Of a stretch of DNA of 64,000 bases, positions 42,158 through 50,114 are shown piece by piece. Made by a program: the position numbers and the translations under genes. The stretch is taken from the NCBI RefSeq assembly GCF_001426745.1, contig NZ_LMFI01000010.1:568693-632692 (forward strand), in the 5' to 3' direction. The stretch is from Nocardioides sp. Root140. GTDB lineage: Bacteria > Actinomycetota > Actinomycetes > Propionibacteriales > Nocardioidaceae. The notes under the pieces are model-generated. The model made no database searches and was not told the DNA's origin. It was given only the letters and a program-made list of their open reading frames with translations. Within the stretch, counting starts at the first letter, position 1. Every line of letters starts with the position of its first letter.

Positions 42158-43899
42158 GCCGCGACATCCTGCCCGTTGCCGACCGGCGGGAGACCTCACG
42201 CCTCGCCTGGCAGCTCATGCGCCGCCACCCGGTCGCCCTGGCCCTGGCCACGGCCTCGTTCGCGGTCGCCGGGCTGGCCGCGCTCGTCGCACCCTGGATG
42301 CTCGGCCAGATCGTCGACGCGGTCCGCGAGGACGCCCCGGGATCCGACATCAACCGCTACGCCGTGATCATCGCCGCCGCTGCCGTCCTCGGCGCGGTCG
42401 CCACGTGGGCGTCGGTGTCGTTCCTGGCCCGCGCGGGCGAACCGGCGCTGGCCGAGCTGCGCGAGGAGGTGCTGGACAAGGCACTCGGCCTCGACGCCGC
42501 GCGGGTGGAGGCGGCCGGCACGGGCGACCTGCTCTCGCGCGTCGGTGACGACGCCCGGGCGGTGGCGAACTCGCTGACCGACATCATCCCGACCCTGATC
42601 AACTCGCTGGTGCTGGTCGGCTTCACTGCTGTCGGCCTGTTCGCCCTCGACTGGCGACTCGGGCTCGCCGGCCTGGCGACCATCCCGTTCTACGTGATGG
42701 GGCTGCGGTGGTACCTCCCGCGTTCCGGCCCGTTCTACGCCCGCGAACGCGTCGCGCAGGGCGAGCGCGCCCAGGCGCTGGTCAGTGGGCTCCAGGGGGC
42801 GCCGACCCTGCGCGCCTACGCCCTGGAAGACGCGCACGTCGACGAGATCACCAAGCGCTCCGACGACGCGCGCGAGATCACCGTGACCGTGTTCGCGCTC
42901 CTGACCCGCTTCTTCGCCCGGTCGAACCGCGCCGAGCTGATCGGCCTGTGCCTGGTGCTCGGCACCGGCTTCTGGCTGGTCCGGGCCGACGAGGTCACCG
43001 TCGGAGCGGTGACCGCTGCCGCGCTCTACTTCCACCGGCTGTTCAACCCGATCGGCGCGCTGCTGTTTATCTTCGACGAGGTGCAGTCCACGGGCGCCTC
43101 GCTGGCCCGACTGGCCGGCGTCTCGCTGATGCAGCCACCGCCCACGGGCTCGGCCGTGCCACCCGCGTCGCCCGGCCCGCTCGAGCTGCTCGCGGTCTGC
43201 CACGAGTACGTCGAGGGCCGGCCGGTCCTCTCCGAGGTGACGCTGACCATCGCGCCGGGTGAACGGGTCGCGCTCGTCGGCGCCACCGGAGCCGGCAAGA
43301 CCACCCTCGGTGCGATTGCCGCCGGCGTACTTCCCGCCGGGGCGGGCGCCGTCTCCCTCGCCGGTGTTCCGTACGGCGACCTCGCGCCCGACGCCCTTCG
43401 TTCGAAGGTGTCGCTGATCAGCCAGGACGTCCACGTCTTCTCCGGCACCGTGCGCGAGGCGGTCACCCTGGTCGACGCGTCCGCGGGTGACGAGGCGGTG
43501 CGTTCGGCACTGGCCGCCGTCTCCGCACTGGGCTGGGTCGACGCCATGCCCGACGGACTCGACACGGTCGTCGGCGACGGCGGACACCCGCTCACCCCTG
43601 CGCAGGCCCAGCAGCTGGCGCTGGCCCGGATCGTGTTGGCCGACCCCTGGTTCGTCGTACTCGACGAGGCCACGGCTGAGGCCGGCTCCGCCGGCGCGCG
43701 AGACCTTGAGCGGGCCGCACTGGCGGTGACCGAGGGGCGCGGCGCGTTGGTCGTGGCGCACCGGCTCACCCAGTCGGAGTCCGCGGACCGGGTGCTGGTG
43801 CTGCACGAGGGCCGGGTCGTCGAATCCGGATCGCACCCAGAGCTGCTGGCTGCCGCGGGAAGGTACGCCGAGCTCTGGGCGGCCTGGTCCGGGGAGTGA
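42154..43899 (+). CDS. ABC exporter subunit, catalytic ATP site (partner of 40451-42157)
   Basis: A 581-residue half-transporter with a six-helix permease and a C-terminal ATPase. Walker A 'GATGAGKTT' (G376-T383, K382) and Walker B 'WFVVLDEAT' are intact. The signature motif, however, is 'LTPAQ' (L480-Q484) instead of LSGGQ. It therefore supplies the working Walker A/B, while its own signature completes the dead site of the partner. The ATG overlaps the preceding stop (ATGA), giving strict 1:1 translation. Iron regulation from the box at 40431-40448 covers both genes. Transport direction cannot be decided from the sequence alone. Confidence 0.92.
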   Translation: MSRDILPVADRRETSRLAWQLMRRHPVALALATASFAVAGLAALVAPWMLGQIVDAVREDAPGSDINRYAVIIAAAAVLGAVATWASVSFLARAGEPALAELREEVLDKALGLDAARVEAAGTGDLLSRVGDDARAVANSLTDIIPTLINSLVLVGFTAVGLFALDWRLGLAGLATIPFYVMGLRWYLPRSGPFYARERVAQGERAQALVSGLQGAPTLRAYALEDAHVDEITKRSDDAREITVTVFALLTRFFARSNRAELIGLCLVLGTGFWLVRADEVTVGAVTAAALYFHRLFNPIGALLFIFDEVQSTGASLARLAGVSLMQPPPTGSAVPPASPGPLELLAVCHEYVEGRPVLSEVTLTIAPGERVALVGATGAGKTTLGAIAAGVLPAGAGAVSLAGVPYGDLAPDALRSKVSLISQDVHVFSGTVREAVTLVDASAGDEAVRSALAAVSALGWVDAMPDGLDTVVGDGGHPLTPAQAQQLALARIVLADPWFVVLDEATAEAGSAGARDLERAALAVTEGRGALVVAHRLTQSESADRVLVLHEGRVVESGSHPELLAAAGRYAELWAAWSGE

Positions 43900-43989
43900 G
43901 TTCGTGGAATCCGCTCACCCGATGGTGGCCGGTGACCTAGCCTTGTCCGGGCGCCGGGAGGGTGTCGTCGAACCGTGAGGGGTCCCCAC

Positions 43990-45072
43990 ATGTCTGTCCG
44001 CACGAGCATTGCCCGCACCTGTGTCCTGGCCGTGGTGATCTCCGGCGTCGTCGGTGTCGTGGGGTCCGCGTCGGCTGCCGTGGTGCAGACGCCGTCGTCG
44101 AACCTGGCCAGCGGCGACTTCGACGACCTGCCCACCGAGGCGACCTGCACGGTGACGCGCACCGGCCAGGGCATGGCGATCCCCGCTGCCCCGATTCTCG
44201 GGACGAAGTCCGTGGACGCCACCGTCGGCGTGGTGGCCGACGTGCCCGGACGCGTCATCTCCGCAACACCGACCTTCGCGATAACGCACCCGGCCCCGAG
44301 CAACCTCAAGGTCACCCTGAAGGCCCCGAACGGCACGTCCGGCGCCGCCACCTCCGGCTCGCAGGTCTCCGGCCCCACGGGCGACGCCAACGGCACCTGG
44401 ACCCTGACGGTCACCAACACTCCCCCGTTCCTGCAGTCCAGCCCCGCCGGCACGGTCGACTCGTGGTCGCTGAAGGTCGTGTACGACTGCGACTGGGACG
44501 ACGACTCGAGGGCCAACTCGAAGGACAACTGTCCCGAGACGGCCAACTACGACCAGGCGAACGTCGACCGCGACGCCCTCGGCGACGAGTGCGACCCCGA
44601 CATCGACGGCGACGGCGTGGCCAACGGCGACGACAACTGCCCCAGCAACGCCAATGCCACCCAGCGCGACATGAACCACAACGGCATGGGCGACCCGTGC
44701 GACCCCGACGCCGACTCCGACGGCTACGAGAAGGGCGACGCCTGCCCGCTGGCCGCCGCCTACAACGACACCGGCTGCCCGCCGTTGGCCCGCACCGGGA
44801 CGATCGCGTATGGCGTCCGCGTGAAGCAGTTCAAGGGAGTGCTGCGCTCGCCGGTCAACGCCTGCGTCTCGCGCAAGGTGGTCGAGCTCCGGCGCGTGAT
44901 GGGGCCGGGTCGTTCGGCGCGAGTGGGCCTGGCCCGCACGTCCACCCGAGGCGTCTGGACGCTGCCCCGCGCCAAGCGCAAGCCCGGCAAGTTCTACGCG
45001 CTGATCAAGCCGACATTCCTCACCCAGGGACTGTGCCGGCAGGCCCAGTCGAAGGTGATCCGGGTCCGCTGA
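43990..45072 (+). CDS. Secreted protein with P-domain-like region and thrombospondin type 3 repeats
   Basis: The ATG 43990 (or GTG 43975) gives 360 residues. A signal peptide spans about the first 30 ('LAVVISGVVGVVGSASA-AV'). A beta-sandwich with 'HPAPSNLKVTLKAPNGTSG' and 'DSWSLKVVYDC' resembles the P/Homo B domain of proprotein convertases (about residues 60-170). Next come calcium-binding TSP3-type repeats rich in Asp: 'DDSRANSKDNCPETA', 'DIDGDGVANGDDNCPS', 'DADSDGYEKGDACP'. The last 85 residues are a basic domain with three Cys. Extracellular, calcium-dependent adhesion or surface role likely; no catalytic site seen. Function unknown. Confidence 0.8.
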   Translation: MSVRTSIARTCVLAVVISGVVGVVGSASAAVVQTPSSNLASGDFDDLPTEATCTVTRTGQGMAIPAAPILGTKSVDATVGVVADVPGRVISATPTFAITHPAPSNLKVTLKAPNGTSGAATSGSQVSGPTGDANGTWTLTVTNTPPFLQSSPAGTVDSWSLKVVYDCDWDDDSRANSKDNCPETANYDQANVDRDALGDECDPDIDGDGVANGDDNCPSNANATQRDMNHNGMGDPCDPDADSDGYEKGDACPLAAAYNDTGCPPLARTGTIAYGVRVKQFKGVLRSPVNACVSRKVVELRRVMGPGRSARVGLARTSTRGVWTLPRAKRKPGKFYALIKPTFLTQGLCRQAQSKVIRVR

Positions 45073-45100
45073 CGGGTTCCCTGACCCGCCCCGCGACACG

Positions 45101-45116
45101 TCGAACATTTGTTCGG
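45101..45116. promoter_or_regulatory. LexA (SOS) box 1
   Basis: TCGAACATTTGTTCGG matches the actinobacterial SOS box TCGAAC-N4-GTTCGA at 11 of the 12 fixed bases. Confidence 0.75.
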
Positions 45117-45152
45117 CCGCTCTCTTGATTCGTTCGAACACATGCTCTACCG

Positions 45153-45168
45153 TCGTACATGTGTTCGA
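45153..45168. promoter_or_regulatory. LexA (SOS) box 2
   Basis: TCGTACATGTGTTCGA matches TCGAAC-N4-GTTCGA with one mismatch in the left arm. Confidence 0.75.
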
Positions 45169-45184
45169 TCGAACGTCTGATCGA
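45169..45184. promoter_or_regulatory. LexA (SOS) box 3, directly abutting box 2
   Basis: TCGAACGTCTGATCGA has one mismatch in the right arm (GATCGA). It begins at the base after box 2, so two LexA dimers would sit side by side. Confidence 0.55.
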
Positions 45185-45267
45185 TCCTCCGCTCCGGAAG
45201 TCCGTTGTCGGTGGTCGTCTGTAGACATTCGTCTGACACAGACCACCCCCTTCCCCCGGAGGTCCCG

Positions 45268-45627
45268 ATGAGCACGATGACCCTGAGCCCCACCATCCAG
45301 ACGCCTGTGCGTCCCGCCCAGCGAGGCGCTCGCAGCCAGGTCCGCCTCACGCAGCGCGGCCGACTGGTGGTCTTCGTCGCGGCGATGCTCTTCGTGCTCG
45401 CCGCCGCGGTCTTCCTCGGCACCTCGTCGATGGCCACCAACCACGCCGGCGTCGACCAGCCGACCCGCGCAGTGACGGTCCAGCCCGGCGACACGCTCTG
45501 GGCGATCGCCGCCGACGTGGCCGACGACGGCGAGGTGCGCGACATGGTGCACACCATCAAGCAGCTCAACGCGCTCGACTCCTCGATGCTGGTCGCCGGC
45601 CAGCAGATCTACGTCCCGCTCGACTGA
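45268..45627 (+). CDS. LysM domain protein next to lexA, SOS division-inhibitor candidate
   Basis: The ATG 45268 with GGAGG upstream gives 119 residues: a basic N-terminus, one membrane helix (about residues 38-56, 'LVVFVAAMLFVLAAAVFLG'), and a C-terminal LysM peptidoglycan-binding domain ('VTVQPGDTLWAIAADVADDG' to 'AGQQIYVPL'). A LysM membrane protein beside lexA and under LexA boxes matches the YneA/DivS/ChiZ-type division inhibitors of Bacillus, Corynebacterium and Mycobacterium, which block septation during DNA damage. The role is inferred from architecture, position and promoter, not from sequence identity. A terminator follows before lexA. Confidence 0.85.
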   Translation: MSTMTLSPTIQTPVRPAQRGARSQVRLTQRGRLVVFVAAMLFVLAAAVFLGTSSMATNHAGVDQPTRAVTVQPGDTLWAIAADVADDGEVRDMVHTIKQLNALDSSMLVAGQQIYVPLD

Positions 45628-45686
45628 GCCAGGACGCCACTGAATTTCCGCAGGTCGCCTCGACCCCGGCCTGCGGATGGGGAAGA

Positions 45687-45723
45687 CAAAGGGCGGGACT
45701 CCACCACGGAGGCCCGCCCTTTG
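45687..45723 (+). terminator. Hairpin terminator after the LysM gene
   Basis: CAAAGGGCGGG (45687-45697) and CCCGCCCTTTG (45713-45723) pair perfectly over 11 bases around a 15-base loop with an inner CTCC/GGAG pairing. It lies about 60 bases after the stop and before the lexA promoter, separating the two SOS units. Confidence 0.85.
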
Positions 45724-45782
45724 CGCTCCCCGAACTCCCGAGACCCGACCCGAGAAACTGCTCGAAAACCTTTGCGACACGT

Positions 45783-45798
45783 TCGAACAGGTGTTTGA
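45783..45798. promoter_or_regulatory. LexA (SOS) box of lexA
   Basis: TCGAACAGGTGTTTGA matches TCGAAC-N4-GTTCGA with one mismatch, 64 bases before the lexA ATG. It is the expected autoregulatory site. A weak half-match lies at 45762-45777. Confidence 0.8.
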
Positions 45799-45861
45799 AG
45801 CCGTCGGGTTTTGGGGCTACGTTGAAAACCCACCAGGAACAGCACTGCGGAAGGCACCCCG

Positions 45862-46578
45862 ATGGCATCGAAGGACAACGTCGCCGAGTTCCCCGACGGC
45901 CCCCCGGACGCAACGGGCCTCACCCCCCGCCAGCAGCGCATCCTGAACACGATCCGTGATTCCCTCGAGCGACGCGGCTACCCGCCGAGCATGCGCGAGA
46001 TCGGCGAGGTGGTCGGGTTGACCAGCTCGTCCTCGGTCTCCCACCAGCTCAAGGTGCTCGAGGCCAAGGGCTTCATCAAGCGCGACCCCAACCGTCCTCG
46101 TGCCCTCGAGGTGTTCCTGCCCGAGGTGCTCGCCGCGCGCCGTTCGATCAGCGCGGCAGACGAGTCGCACATTGACGAGACCGGCATCGGTGACGCCATG
46201 CCGGCCGCCACCTACGTGCCGATGGTGGGCCGCATCGCCGCTGGTGGCCCGATCCTGGCCGAGGAGCGGGTCGAGGAGATCTTCCCGCTGCCCAAGACCC
46301 TGGTGGGCGAGGGCACCCTGTTCATGCTCGAGGTCTCCGGCGACTCGATGATCGACGCCGCCATCTGCAGCGGCGACTACGTCGTGGTCCGCCAGGAGCA
46401 GACCGCCCGCAACGGCGAGATCGTGGCCGCTCTCATCGACGGCGAGGCCACCGTCAAGACCCTGCAGCGCAAGGACGGCCAGGTCTGGCTGATGCCGCAC
46501 AACGATGCCTACGACCCGATCGACGGCACCAACGCCTCGATCCTCGGCATCGTCACCGCGGTCCTGCGCCGCGTCTGA
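45862..46578 (+). CDS. lexA: SOS response repressor LexA
   Basis: A 238-residue repressor-protease. An N-terminal winged helix (about residues 20-85) has '[20 protein letters not shown]'. The cleavage site is A127-G128 in 'RIAAGGP'. The catalytic dyad is S162 ('SGDSM') and K199 ('ATVKT') of the S24 peptidase domain. RecA filaments trigger self-cleavage, and the fall in LexA opens SOS genes. The ATG 45862 gives the actinobacterial N-terminus ([10 protein letters not shown]). It is autoregulated by the box at 45783-45798 and terminated by the 14-bp hairpin downstream. Confidence 0.97.
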   Translation: MASKDNVAEFPDGPPDATGLTPRQQRILNTIRDSLERRGYPPSMREIGEVVGLTSSSSVSHQLKVLEAKGFIKRDPNRPRALEVFLPEVLAARRSISAADESHIDETGIGDAMPAATYVPMVGRIAAGGPILAEERVEEIFPLPKTLVGEGTLFMLEVSGDSMIDAAICSGDYVVVRQEQTARNGEIVAALIDGEATVKTLQRKDGQVWLMPHNDAYDPIDGTNASILGIVTAVLRRV

Positions 46579-46590
46579 ACCAGCCACCAC

Positions 46591-46634
46591 AAAGGCGTCG
46601 TACGCCGACCGCGCGGTCGTCGTACGACGCCTTT
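46591..46634 (+). terminator. Hairpin terminator of lexA
   Basis: AAAGGCGTCGTACG (46591-46604) and CGTACGACGCCTTT (46621-46634) are a perfect 14-base stem with a 16-base loop, starting 12 bases after the lexA stop. Confidence 0.9.
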
Positions 46635-46743
46635 CGTGATTTCGTCGCACACCGCACGTTTAGTGACATAAGGTGTCCGCGGTTCCGGTCTCGGGACATC
46701 CAGATCGGCGGAGCTCTCCGCCACGTTTGTGTTCGGGGGAACC

Positions 46744-48561
46744 ATGCGCGCACCACGCCTCTTCGCCACCCTTCTCACTGCCAGCGTCGTGGGCAGCGGA
46801 CTCGTCGCCCTGACCAGCGCCCCCGCCCAGGCGGAAGACCTGAACGCCACCCTGATCACGCCCACCACGGGTGACCAGGTCAGTGGCGACCTGTCGATCG
46901 AGGTGGCACTGACCGGCACTGACAACGCCATGGTCACCTTCCGCTCCGGGGCCCAGACCAGGAAGCAGATGATCGCCGACTACACGAACGGTGATCCGGT
47001 CGACGGCGTGGCTCGCTGGACCCTGCCGAGCTTCGGCCTCGACGCCGGAACGGTCATCACGGTCGCGCCCTGTGGCACGAGCACACCGTCCACCTGCCTG
47101 AGCACGCCGACCGACACGTCCACCCTCGACGTCTCCAACCCCGTCACCTGGGACGCCCCTACCGAACCGGTCTTCGTCGACCTCCGATCCGAGGCCCTGC
47201 CAAGCGTGACCGTCCACGACGACGGACCGGGAGAGCTCAACCTCCTCTGGGCGAACCAGGCCCAAGGGCCGGCGCTGGTTCGCGACCAGCCACGGCAGCT
47301 GACCGCGTCTCCCTACGCCAACGTCGTCTCGGGGGAGCTCGTCGTGCGCCGATGCATCCGTGACACCAGCGCCACGTTCTACGGGGTGTGTGCCACCGAG
47401 AACACCAGCGCGGTCGTGACCGCACGGCGCAGCCTCACCATGCACCTCACCACCGACTCTCTCCGCCTCCTCAGCCCCAATGGCGACGGAATCCTCGACA
47501 CCGCCAAGGTCACCCTCGACACCGAGGGCCTGCCCGGCCAGAGCGCCACCTGGCAGATCGAGACCATCGGAGGTGAGGCCCTGACGGGGCCGATTCCCGT
47601 CGAGCTCGACACCCAGGGCAACGCCGTGATCACCATCGACCCCATCGCGGCGGGCGTCACGCCCACGACCGGCCAGCACCGCATCCGGGTGACCACGCAG
47701 GCGGTGGACCACGGCCACGAGTTCACCGCCGACACCTTCACGTCGTTCGAGATCGACGTGACGCCGCCGCGGGTCACCAGCCTGGTCCGGCAATGGGCCA
47801 CCTTCTACCCGTACGACGACGAGTATCGAGACGAGGTGGGCCTGACGCCCAAGGTCGAGGGCCAGGTGAGTGACGCGAAGGTCGAGGTCCTGAACGCGGA
47901 CGGCGCAGTCGTGGACACCATGCCCGGTCTGGGCGACCAGGGCTTCTGGTGGGACGGACGCAGGCAAGACGGTCGTACAGCGCCTGCCGGCACGTACCGA
48001 TTCCGGATCACGCTCACCGACCGGGCGTGGAACACCTCCGTCTTCACCGGCGCACCCGTGGTCCTCTCCACGAAGCGTCTTGTCCGCAGGACCTGGGACC
48101 GCACGATCTCTGCGCAGGCCTCCCTCCACCTGAACTGGTCCGGCAGATGCTCCTCGCTGCGCAAGCCCGGGCTGCGCCGGATGACCGGTTCGATCGGCTA
48201 CTACAGCATGTCCCGCTGCTCCGGCAGTAACGTCGACGACCGGACGGCCCTCGCCCTGCACGACGTCAGGATTCCCAACGCCATCAAGTACCACGGGCTG
48301 ACGATCAGGGCGTACGGCGGCGCGGTCAAGCGGTCGACCGGCCACCGCGGCACCATCTGGATGCTCAACAACACCGACGGCGCGCCGCTGACCCGACGGG
48401 CACTTTCGTCGTCATTGACCTGGCACAGCGGCGGCACCGCCAACACCAACCGCATGCGTTACGCCAACGGCTACGTCTACTGGGCTGTCGGCACGGGGTA
48501 CGGCCAGCGGTACGACGTGAAGTCGTTCAGGCTCACGCTCGAATATTACGTGCTGGGCTGA
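46744..48561 (+). CDS. Secreted protein with FlgD Ig-like domain
   Basis: The ATG 46744, after GGGGGA, gives 605 residues. A signal peptide covers about the first 31 ('SVVGSGLVALTSAPAQA-ED'). Two or more beta-sandwich domains follow. The segments 'LLSPNGDGILDTAKVTLD' and 'WWDGRRQDGRTAPAGTYRFR' are hallmarks of FlgD-like Ig domains (hook-capping fold), used in many secreted actinobacterial proteins as repeats unrelated to flagella. The C-terminal 150 residues contain 'YYSMSRCSGSN' and end 'RYDVKSFRLTLEYYVLG'. A fragment of a paralogue of this C-terminus lies just after the stop. No catalytic motif; a surface or matrix protein is likely. Confidence 0.78.
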   Translation: MRAPRLFATLLTASVVGSGLVALTSAPAQAEDLNATLITPTTGDQVSGDLSIEVALTGTDNAMVTFRSGAQTRKQMIADYTNGDPVDGVARWTLPSFGLDAGTVITVAPCGTSTPSTCLSTPTDTSTLDVSNPVTWDAPTEPVFVDLRSEALPSVTVHDDGPGELNLLWANQAQGPALVRDQPRQLTASPYANVVSGELVVRRCIRDTSATFYGVCATENTSAVVTARRSLTMHLTTDSLRLLSPNGDGILDTAKVTLDTEGLPGQSATWQIETIGGEALTGPIPVELDTQGNAVITIDPIAAGVTPTTGQHRIRVTTQAVDHGHEFTADTFTSFEIDVTPPRVTSLVRQWATFYPYDDEYRDEVGLTPKVEGQVSDAKVEVLNADGAVVDTMPGLGDQGFWWDGRRQDGRTAPAGTYRFRITLTDRAWNTSVFTGAPVVLSTKRLVRRTWDRTISAQASLHLNWSGRCSSLRKPGLRRMTGSIGYYSMSRCSGSNVDDRTALALHDVRIPNAIKYHGLTIRAYGGAVKRSTGHRGTIWMLNNTDGAPLTRRALSSSLTWHSGGTANTNRMRYANGYVYWAVGTGYGQRYDVKSFRLTLEYYVLG

Positions 48562-48590
48562 CCACAGCGACCTCCTACAGGACCTTGGTT

Positions 48591-48650
48591 GGAGGCCGCT
48601 ACGACGTCAAGAAGTTCCTCATCAAGGTGTTCTACAAGGTCTTGCAATGA
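48591..48650 (+). pseudogene. C-terminal remnant of a paralogue of the upstream gene
   Basis: In this frame the bases read 'GGRYDVKKFLIKVFYKVLQ' and stop. That parallels the end of the neighbour, 'GQRYDVKSFRLTLEYYVLG', residue by residue (RYDVK-F, then an aromatic/hydrophobic run ending in L). No start codon or upstream domain is present. This is the leftover 3' end of a duplicated gene, of which the rest is gone. Confidence 0.65.
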
Positions 48651-48700
48651 GGCCCGACCGCCCGCAGCGTGCCGCAAATCAATCGTGGGAGAATCGCCCA

Positions 48701-50101
48701 ATGCTCCGGACCACAACGCTGACCCTGACCGCCGTGTGCGCCCTCGCCCTGGGCGGCCTCGCCGCCGTACCAGCGACGGGCAGCACCGACGGAGACCACG
48801 AGTTCACCTCGGCCGACGGCCAGCGCGTCGACGACTCCGAGCTCTCGACCGCGGCGCGGCTGGCCGGGCAGGCGACCGAGGAGGTCAAGGGCCTGCTCAC
48901 CGAGGACCCGGCCGCCCGACTGACCGCCGGCGACCGGCTCTACTACGCCGACACCTTCGAGGGCTCCGGCGAAGAGGCCGGCAACGAACCGGTGGCCCGC
49001 GCCTCGGCGCCGCTGTCCCAGACGTTCCGGCTGCACTCGCGTCCCGGGTCGCGTCGCACGATCTACCTCGACTTCAACGGCGAGCAGGTCTGCGACTCCG
49101 AGTGGAGCGACGGTCTGCGTCCGCGCTGCTACGACGCCGCGGGTTTCGACACCGACGGCCGTTCCGGGTTCAGCGCCGGCGAGCTCCGGGCGATCCAGAG
49201 CACGTGGCGCCGGACCGCGGAGGACTACGCGCCGTTCCAGGTCGACGTCACCACCGAGCTTCCGGACGCGGGTGCGCTGACCCGCTCGGGCTCGGCCGAT
49301 GCGACGTACGGCGTGCACGCGGTGATCACCCGCTCGACCACGGTCCGCAACCAGGTCTGCGGTGGCCCGGGCTGTGCCGGCGTCGCGTTCGTCGGAGTCT
49401 TCCCCTACGCGGCGGCCAACAACGCCCGCGTCTTCTGGGTCTTCCCGCGTGAGGTCGACAACCGTCCCCAGCAGATGGGCCTCGTGGTCGCCCACGAGGC
49501 CGGGCACACCCTGGGGCTGAGCCACGACGGCAAGAACGGCGACGCCTACTACTCCGGCCACGGCATCTGGGCCCCGATCATGGGCTCCTCGATGCGCCCG
49601 CTCACCCAGTGGAGCCGGGGCGAGTACACCGGCGCCACCGAACGCGAGAACGACCTCTCCGTGATGCGCGCCTACGGGGCGCCGTACCGCGCGGACGACC
49701 ACGCCTACCGGCTGAGCCGAGCCACCGTGCTGCGCGCCGGTGTCGCCCGACCCGGAGTGATCGGCAAGCGCAACGACACCGACGTGTTCCGCCTGCGTAC
49801 GACGTGCCGCGCCCGGCTGAGCGTCCAGGTCGCCAACGCGCCGTACAGCCCGAACCTCGACGTGTCGCTGACCCTGCTCAACCGCAGCGGTCGGGTGCTG
49901 GCGCGGCGCAACCCGCTGTCGGCGGCCTCGGGCTCGCCGACCGGCCTCGACGCGACCTACCTCGCGACCCGGGCGGCCGGCACCTACTACGTGCGGGTCG
50001 ACGGCGTCGGGGCACGCGACCCGCGCAGCACCGGCTACAGCGACTACGGCAGCCTGGGCAACTACCGCGTGAAGTTCCGCTCGCGTTGCGGCGTGCGCTG
50101 A
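48701..50101 (+). CDS. Secreted zinc metalloprotease (HEXXHXXGXXH type)
   Basis: The ATG 48701 gives 466 residues. A signal peptide is present (about residues 1-25, ending 'PATGS'), then a propeptide and a catalytic domain with the metzincin motif 'HEAGHTLGLSH' (H265, E266, H269, H275). 'GIWAPIMGSSM' further on supplies the Met-turn. The C-terminal ~110 residues form a PPC-like domain ('RNDTDVFRLRTTCRARLSV', 'AGTYYVRVDG') common on secreted proteases. It should act as an extracellular peptidase. The longer frame from 48647 starts in the remnant and was not used. It converges with dinG, 13 bases away. Confidence 0.9.
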   Translation: MLRTTTLTLTAVCALALGGLAAVPATGSTDGDHEFTSADGQRVDDSELSTAARLAGQATEEVKGLLTEDPAARLTAGDRLYYADTFEGSGEEAGNEPVARASAPLSQTFRLHSRPGSRRTIYLDFNGEQVCDSEWSDGLRPRCYDAAGFDTDGRSGFSAGELRAIQSTWRRTAEDYAPFQVDVTTELPDAGALTRSGSADATYGVHAVITRSTTVRNQVCGGPGCAGVAFVGVFPYAAANNARVFWVFPREVDNRPQQMGLVVAHEAGHTLGLSHDGKNGDAYYSGHGIWAPIMGSSMRPLTQWSRGEYTGATERENDLSVMRAYGAPYRADDHAYRLSRATVLRAGVARPGVIGKRNDTDVFRLRTTCRARLSVQVANAPYSPNLDVSLTLLNRSGRVLARRNPLSAASGSPTGLDATYLATRAAGTYYVRVDGVGARDPRSTGYSDYGSLGNYRVKFRSRCGVR

Positions 50102-50114
50102 GCTGAGTCTGGGC

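Larger units (their letters stand above)
45073..45267. promoter_or_regulatory. SOS promoter region of the LysM gene
   Basis: This 195-base region holds a cluster of LexA-box-like sites between 45101 and 45184. Two are strong (45101-45116 and 45153-45168). One is a fair match (45169-45184) and one keeps only a single good half-site (45134-45149). Nothing else is recognisable except a GGAGG ribosome site before ATG 45268. Confidence 0.7.
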
